64,000 nt of DNA from Alphaproteobacteria bacterium. GTDB lineage: Bacteria; Pseudomonadota; Alphaproteobacteria; Micropepsales; Micropepsaceae. Position numbers and translations under genes: made by a program. Positions 60,256 to 64,000 of this stretch are shown one piece after another (position 1 is the first letter of the stretch; each line of letters opens with the position of its first letter). The stretch is from positions 159,201-223,200 of the forward strand of contig JAFAWQ010000022.1 in NCBI GenBank assembly GCA_019241645.1, in the 5' to 3' direction. The notes beneath the pieces are model-generated. The model worked only from the letters and a program-made list of their open reading frames with translations. It had not been told where the DNA came from and ran no database searches.

Positions 60256-60522
60256 ATGAGCGAAACGACATTTCCCGACCGGCTCTGCGTCAATCCCAAG
60301 AGCCCGTACTACGACGAAGCGGTGCTCAGCCGCGGCGTCGGCATCCGCTTCAACGGCGCCGAGAAGACCAACGTGGAGGAGTATTGCATCAGCGAAGGCT
60401 GGATCCGCGTGACAGTCGGCAAGACTGTCGACCGCCACGGCGATCCGATGACGGTGAAGCTCAAAGGCACTGTGGAACCGTACCATCAGCCTGCCTTCGG
60501 CAAGTCCGGCACGCAGTCGTAA
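60256..60522 (+). CDS. DUF3297 family protein
   Basis: 88 residues: MSETTFPDRLCVNPKSPYYD, then RGVGIRFNGAEKTNVEEYCI, EGWIRVTVGKTVDRHGDPMT and VKLKGTVEPYH. This is the DUF3297 signature over its full length, a small protein family widespread in proteobacteria, glutathione-peroxidase-linked in some annotations but of unproven function. ATG 60256 has GCGGAGG six bases upstream; the 60223 frame start lacks one. The SDR gene follows after 57 bases. Confidence 0.88.
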   Translation: MSETTFPDRLCVNPKSPYYDEAVLSRGVGIRFNGAEKTNVEEYCISEGWIRVTVGKTVDRHGDPMTVKLKGTVEPYHQPAFGKSGTQS

Positions 60523-60579
60523 ACCCTCCGCAACAGAACATGGCTCGGCGCGTTCCCTCCTGACGAACGGAGGACCCGC

Positions 60580-61455
60580 ATGGAAAATCCCAACGACAAA
60601 TATCCACGGCCGCCGTTCGAGAAGCAGAAACAGCCCTGGCCGGGGCTCGCGAGCGAAATGAAGCCGCGGCCCGATCACGGCGAGCAAAGCTATCGTGGCT
60701 CCGGAAGGCTTGAAGGCCGCAAGGCGCTGATCACCGGCGGCGATTCCGGCATGGGCCGCGCGGCCGCGATTGCGTATGCGCGCGAAGGCGCCGATGTCGC
60801 CATCAACTATTTCCCCAGCGAAGAGCCGGATGCGCGCGAGGTGATCGCGCTCATCAAGGACGCGGGCCGCAAGGGCATCGCCATTCCGGGCGATTTACGC
60901 GACGAAAATTTCTGCAAAGAGCTGGTGGAGCGTGCGGTGAAGGATCTGGGTGGCCTCGACATTGTGGTCTGCAACGCGGCGCGGCAGCAGGTGTGCGAGT
61001 CGATCCTAGATATCGCCAGCGACGATTTCGACGCGACCATGAAAACCAACATCTACGCGCCATTCTGGATAATCAAAGCGGCGCTGCCGCACTTGAAGCC
61101 CGGCGCGGTCATCATCGGCACGACGTCGGAGCAGGCTTACGATCCGTCTCCCGATCTCTACGACTACGCGCAAACCAAGGCGGCGACGATGAACTACGTG
61201 AAATCCCTGGCGAAGCAGCTGGGGCCGAAAGGCATTCGCGTCAACGGCGTCGCGCCTGGGCCGATCTGGACTCCGCTGCAGGTGAGCGGCGGCGCCACGA
61301 TGGAAAAGCTCGAGAAGTTCGGCGGGCATACGCCCCTCGGCCGCCCCGGGCAGCCGGCGGAGCTCGCCTCCATCTATGTGCAGCTCGCCGCAGCGGACGC
61401 GAGTTACGCGACCGGCCAGGTTTACGGCGCAGCGGGTGGCGCCGGACAGCCGTAG
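60580..61455 (+). CDS. SDR-family oxidoreductase (YghA-like)
   Basis: 291-residue short-chain dehydrogenase with an N-terminal proline-rich extension (KYPRPPFEKQKQPWPGL) characteristic of the YghA/glucose-dehydrogenase-like stress-associated group. Cofactor loop KALITGGDSGMGRAAAIAYA, NAARQQVCESI with the structural Asn, and the catalytic YDYAQTKAATMNYVKSLA (Y-x3-K). The acidic residue after the second strand (INYFPSEEPDAREV) hints at NAD or NADP choice but is not decisive. Strong ribosome site (cggagg). Substrate unknown. Confidence 0.9.
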   Translation: MENPNDKYPRPPFEKQKQPWPGLASEMKPRPDHGEQSYRGSGRLEGRKALITGGDSGMGRAAAIAYAREGADVAINYFPSEEPDAREVIALIKDAGRKGIAIPGDLRDENFCKELVERAVKDLGGLDIVVCNAARQQVCESILDIASDDFDATMKTNIYAPFWIIKAALPHLKPGAVIIGTTSEQAYDPSPDLYDYAQTKAATMNYVKSLAKQLGPKGIRVNGVAPGPIWTPLQVSGGATMEKLEKFGGHTPLGRPGQPAELASIYVQLAAADASYATGQVYGAAGGAGQP

Positions 61456-61619
61456 GCATTTCGCCGCGCGCTCACGCTGGGTGCTGCCATCGAGGCTGCG
61501 CTGCAGCTGGCCAAAGCGCATATCCGCCTTCGTGCAGAAGAAACGGCACGAGTTTGCCCGACAGAGCGAGAGGCGAGCGCGCGCTCGTGCCGCCTAGGCA
61601 TCGCGGCATCTCACAGCAA

Positions 61620-62912
61620 CTAAGGAGTCACCGCAAAAACGGTGCCGCCGTTGCCGTTGCTTCCGGCTTCGTTGGTCATGCCGAACAATCGGCCTTCCGC
61701 GTCGCGCGCCAAGCCACCGAGCGGACTCTTTCCATCGGGACAATCGGCCTCTTCGCAGAACTGGTGCAGTACCGTCAGCGCGCCGTCGCTGAAGCGGTAG
61801 ACGACGCCGCTCGCTTTCTCGCCGTCCCCGTATTGGGCGGTGCCGTAGATGTCGCCGTTGGTGTCGCGCAGCAGCCCGCCATAGGGATAGCCGCCGTCCG
61901 CACACTCGTCCGCGCTGCAGAAATTGTAGATCAGCGAATGCTGCGAATGCAGGCCCTTCGGGACCAGTTTGTAGAGCGTGCCGTCGCCATTGGCGCCGCC
62001 ATAGGCTGTCGCGCCGATAAGATTTCCACCTCCGTCAATGATCACGGGCGCAGCCGGATAGCTGCCATCGGTGCATTGCTGCTGGCTGCAGAAGGAATAC
62101 AGCACCGTCTGCTTCCAGCCGGATTTCGCTGGCGAGAGTTCATACAGCAGGCCTGTATTGGCCGGACCGCCGTAGGTGGTGATGCCGTAGATGTTGCCGG
62201 CGCTGTCGAGCGTCAACCCGGCATGCGGCACGTAGCCGTCCAGGCAATTCTCCTGCGCGCAGAAACTGTAAATCGTGTCCAGCTTCCACGGCGCCTTCTT
62301 GCGCGGCAGCAGGCGGAAGATCGTGCCGCCGTTGTGGACCCCGGCCCATTTCGTAGCGCCGTATAGGGGTGATTTGCCGTCATAGGGCAGGCTCTTTTCC
62401 AAACCGGCATAAGTAAGGCCGAACTCTCCTGGAGTCTGTCCGTCGGCGCACCCGTCCGCGCCGGACGGGCAGAAGTCATAGAGGTTCTTGAGACTCCAGC
62501 CGCCGCCCTTTTGTTTCTCCAGCTTGAATACGTGTCCGGAACGAACCGGTTCGCCGGTTGCGGTCGTGCCGTAGAGATCGCCGGCCTGGTCGATCACCAG
62601 CTTCCCCACAGGAAAGCGGCCATCGCTGCAGTCCGCGGTGCAGAAGCTGTAGAGTGTTTCAAAGCGATATCGCGTGCGGTCTTTGTTGGAGTGGAGCTCG
62701 AAAATCGAGCCCCATCCGGCAGCGCCGCCATAGCCGGTAATGCCATACACGTTGCCGGCGGCGTCGATGGTGAGCCGGTTGGCATAGGGCCAGTTGCCGT
62801 CAGTACAGTTTTGTTCGGAGCAAAAGGCGTGCAGCACCTTGAACTGCGGCGCGGCCGCAGCAGCGGCGCCTGCCAGCGACGCTGCGGCCACCAACAATAT
62901 TTTGCGTAGCAT
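61620..62912 (-). CDS. Secreted seven-unit GloVer-repeat protein, cysteine type (copy 4)
   Basis: 430 residues with leader MLRKILLVAAASLAGAAAAA. Seven units, each starting F-C followed by a second Cys and x-D-G (FCSEQNCTDG, FCTADCSDG, FCPSGADGCADG, FCAQENCLDG, FCSQQQCTDG, FCSADECADG, FCEEADCPDG). Unit 3 has the insert TYAGLEKSLPYDGKSPLYG. Sequence runs to the stop in the propeller-like last unit (GGTVFAVTP). ATG 62933 (MWAWSKHMLRK) overlaps the upstream gene stop and is an alternative start. It follows the partial gene at 62933 by 20 bases, so the two form an operon. Confidence 0.85.
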   Translation of the reverse strand: MLRKILLVAAASLAGAAAAAAPQFKVLHAFCSEQNCTDGNWPYANRLTIDAAGNVYGITGYGGAAGWGSIFELHSNKDRTRYRFETLYSFCTADCSDGRFPVGKLVIDQAGDLYGTTATGEPVRSGHVFKLEKQKGGGWSLKNLYDFCPSGADGCADGQTPGEFGLTYAGLEKSLPYDGKSPLYGATKWAGVHNGGTIFRLLPRKKAPWKLDTIYSFCAQENCLDGYVPHAGLTLDSAGNIYGITTYGGPANTGLLYELSPAKSGWKQTVLYSFCSQQQCTDGSYPAAPVIIDGGGNLIGATAYGGANGDGTLYKLVPKGLHSQHSLIYNFCSADECADGGYPYGGLLRDTNGDIYGTAQYGDGEKASGVVYRFSDGALTVLHQFCEEADCPDGKSPLGGLARDAEGRLFGMTNEAGSNGNGGTVFAVTP

Positions 62913-62932
62913 GTGCTTGCTCCACGCCCACA

Positions 62933-64000
62933 TTACGGCACGTATTCGAAAATCACGCCGTGATACAGATCGTCGCCGCCGGCCGCGGTGACGCCGAACA
63001 GATGGCCCGCGCTGTCGATCGTTACGGACGCCTGCGGATATTCGCCGTCCGTGCAATCTTCTTCCGCGCAGAAATGGTGCAGGATGCGGTGTTTGCCGTC
63101 ACTCAGCGCGAACAGCGTTCCGCCGCCTTCGCCGAAGGCATCGGTGCGATGCTTGCCGCCGGCATAAGTCGTGCCGAACAACGTGCCGTTTGAATCGAGC
63201 GCCAGGCTCGGGATCGGCATTTCACCGTCGGCGCACTGCGCCTTCAGGCAGAAATCCTGCAGCACCGCGTAGCTTCCAGTTTTGCCGGGAGCAAGCGTGT
63301 AGGCGACGCCGCTGTTGCTGCCGCCGCCATTTCGTGTTGTGCCATAAAGCACACCGGATGAATCCAGAATCGGCGCCGAAGTCGGACTGGCGCCGTCTGC
63401 GCATCCCTCTTCCAAGCAGAAACTGTGCAGCACAGTCTGCTTCCAGTCCTTTCCGTGCGACGACAATTGGAACACCGTGCCATTGCCGGTTGCACCGCCG
63501 GCGAGCGTGGTGCCGTAGAAATCGCCGGCCGCGCCCGGGACAAGGGCGGAGTAGGGCGTCTGACCATCGGCGCAACTGCCCTTGACGCAGAAACTGTAGA
63601 GCACGTTCTCAGACCAGCCAGCCTTGCCGTGCGTCAGCGCGTACACGACGCCCTTGTCTTGCGCGCCGCCGAACGGTGTGGTCCCGAAAAGCGGCGCCTT
63701 GCCGTCGTAAGGCGCGCCGCTCGTATCGCCGGCATAAATGAGGCCGGAAACCGGCGACAGGGCGCCGCAAGAGCCTTCGCAGAATTTCCGGAGGATTTTG
63801 TAGGTCCATTGGCTTTTGTCTTTGTTCGGCAGCAGCTCATAGGCAAGGCCGTTGCCGACCGCGTAGCCGCCGAACGCGGTTACGCCATACAGATTGCCGT
63901 GGCTGTCGAGGACAAGCTTCCCGCCCGGCTCCTCGCCATCGGAGCAATCCTGTTCGGCGCAGAAGCTGTGCAGCGAGTGTAATGTCCAGGGCGTCCGCCG
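62933..64000 (-). CDS. Secreted GloVer-repeat protein, cysteine type (copy 5, runs off right edge)
   Basis: 355 residues are visible; the frame is open to the window edge without a start. Six complete units are seen, all with the F-C...C pair (FCAEQDCSDG, FCEGSCGALSP, FCVKGSCADG, FCLEEGCADG, FCLKAQCADG, FCAEEDCTDG). The YAG/YDG insert (IYAGDTSGAPYDGKAPLFG) is in the second visible unit; since it is always in unit 3 elsewhere, one unit and a signal peptide should lie beyond the edge. An apparent start at 63646 is only an internal GTG. Expressed ahead of copy 4. Confidence 0.85.
   Translation of the reverse strand, partial: RRTPWTLHSLHSFCAEQDCSDGEEPGGKLVLDSHGNLYGVTAFGGYAVGNGLAYELLPNKDKSQWTYKILRKFCEGSCGALSPVSGLIYAGDTSGAPYDGKAPLFGTTPFGGAQDKGVVYALTHGKAGWSENVLYSFCVKGSCADGQTPYSALVPGAAGDFYGTTLAGGATGNGTVFQLSSHGKDWKQTVLHSFCLEEGCADGASPTSAPILDSSGVLYGTTRNGGGSNSGVAYTLAPGKTGSYAVLQDFCLKAQCADGEMPIPSLALDSNGTLFGTTYAGGKHRTDAFGEGGGTLFALSDGKHRILHHFCAEEDCTDGEYPQASVTIDSAGHLFGVTAAGGDDLYHGVIFEYVP

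Noticed and set aside
61456..61619. Possible gene remnant between the SDR and GloVer genes
   Set aside because: Short Ala/Arg-rich frames only; no family motif could be recognised.

Overview
The window is a GC-rich, tightly packed chromosomal segment of an alphaproteobacterium. The evidence is gene order (ihfB-pyrF-trpFBA-accD-folC facing trxA-addA-addB-murU-amgK-tsaE, then a DivL-like kinase and ahcY), alphaproteobacterial AddAB, a perfect CtrA-type box (TTAA-N7-TTAA), and an EcfG-type stress promoter in front of a csbD gene. Several families of seven-unit GloVer-repeat secreted proteins recall soil alphaproteobacteria of the Rhizomicrobium/Micropepsaceae kind; that placement is inference, since no rRNA or other phylogenetic marker is present. 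No rRNA, tRNA, CRISPR array or complete insertion sequence was seen.

Layout. 1-2140: end of ccmA, then ccmBCD (cytochrome c maturation). 2136-6491: a MarR regulator, then the leftward, translationally coupled dapF-mtaB-ftsY-yciB operon. 6616-16925: Ku, a sulfotransferase with a decayed glyoxalase-family remnant coupled to it, a 930-residue coiled-coil/SH3 membrane protein, secreted and outer-membrane proteins, a hypothetical gene behind the perfect CtrA box, a phosphomannomutase-type enzyme and the first GloVer protein. 17000-24500: an island rich in toxin-antitoxin genes (HepT-MntA and two VapBC pairs) interleaved with a TauE permease, DusA, a cNMP-binding/FAD oxidoreductase fusion, a secreted alpha/alpha-toroid protein and chorismate mutase. 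24500-33300: CsbD, a degenerate retropepsin-like protein, a 2OG-Fe(II) oxygenase, a frameshifted phoX, a Kazal-like protein, two tandem GloVer genes and an unknown two-gene cassette.

33480-56854 is the housekeeping core: ihfB, pyrimidine and tryptophan synthesis, AccD, FolC, and facing it TrxA, AddAB, the MurU/AmgK peptidoglycan sugar-recycling pair and TsaE. It is interrupted at 48.9-52.9 kb by an accessory block (ferredoxin reductase, ferredoxin, pyruvyl-transferase-like protein, methyltransferase, 2OG oxygenase) before the DivL-like kinase and ahcY. 57245-64000 holds a cytochrome c, an AT-richer orphan gene, two more toxin-antitoxin pairs, DUF3297, an SDR dehydrogenase and two more tandem GloVer genes, the last running off the right edge.

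The strongest leads are: (i) the five GloVer paralogues, where all four complete copies have exactly seven units, suggesting a secreted seven-bladed beta-propeller; four of the five carry a Cys pair in most or all units and an identical insert in unit 3; (ii) a DivL-type pseudokinase with Phe at the phospho-acceptor position; (iii) the CtrA-boxed hypothetical gene; (iv) five toxin-antitoxin modules in 64 kb.
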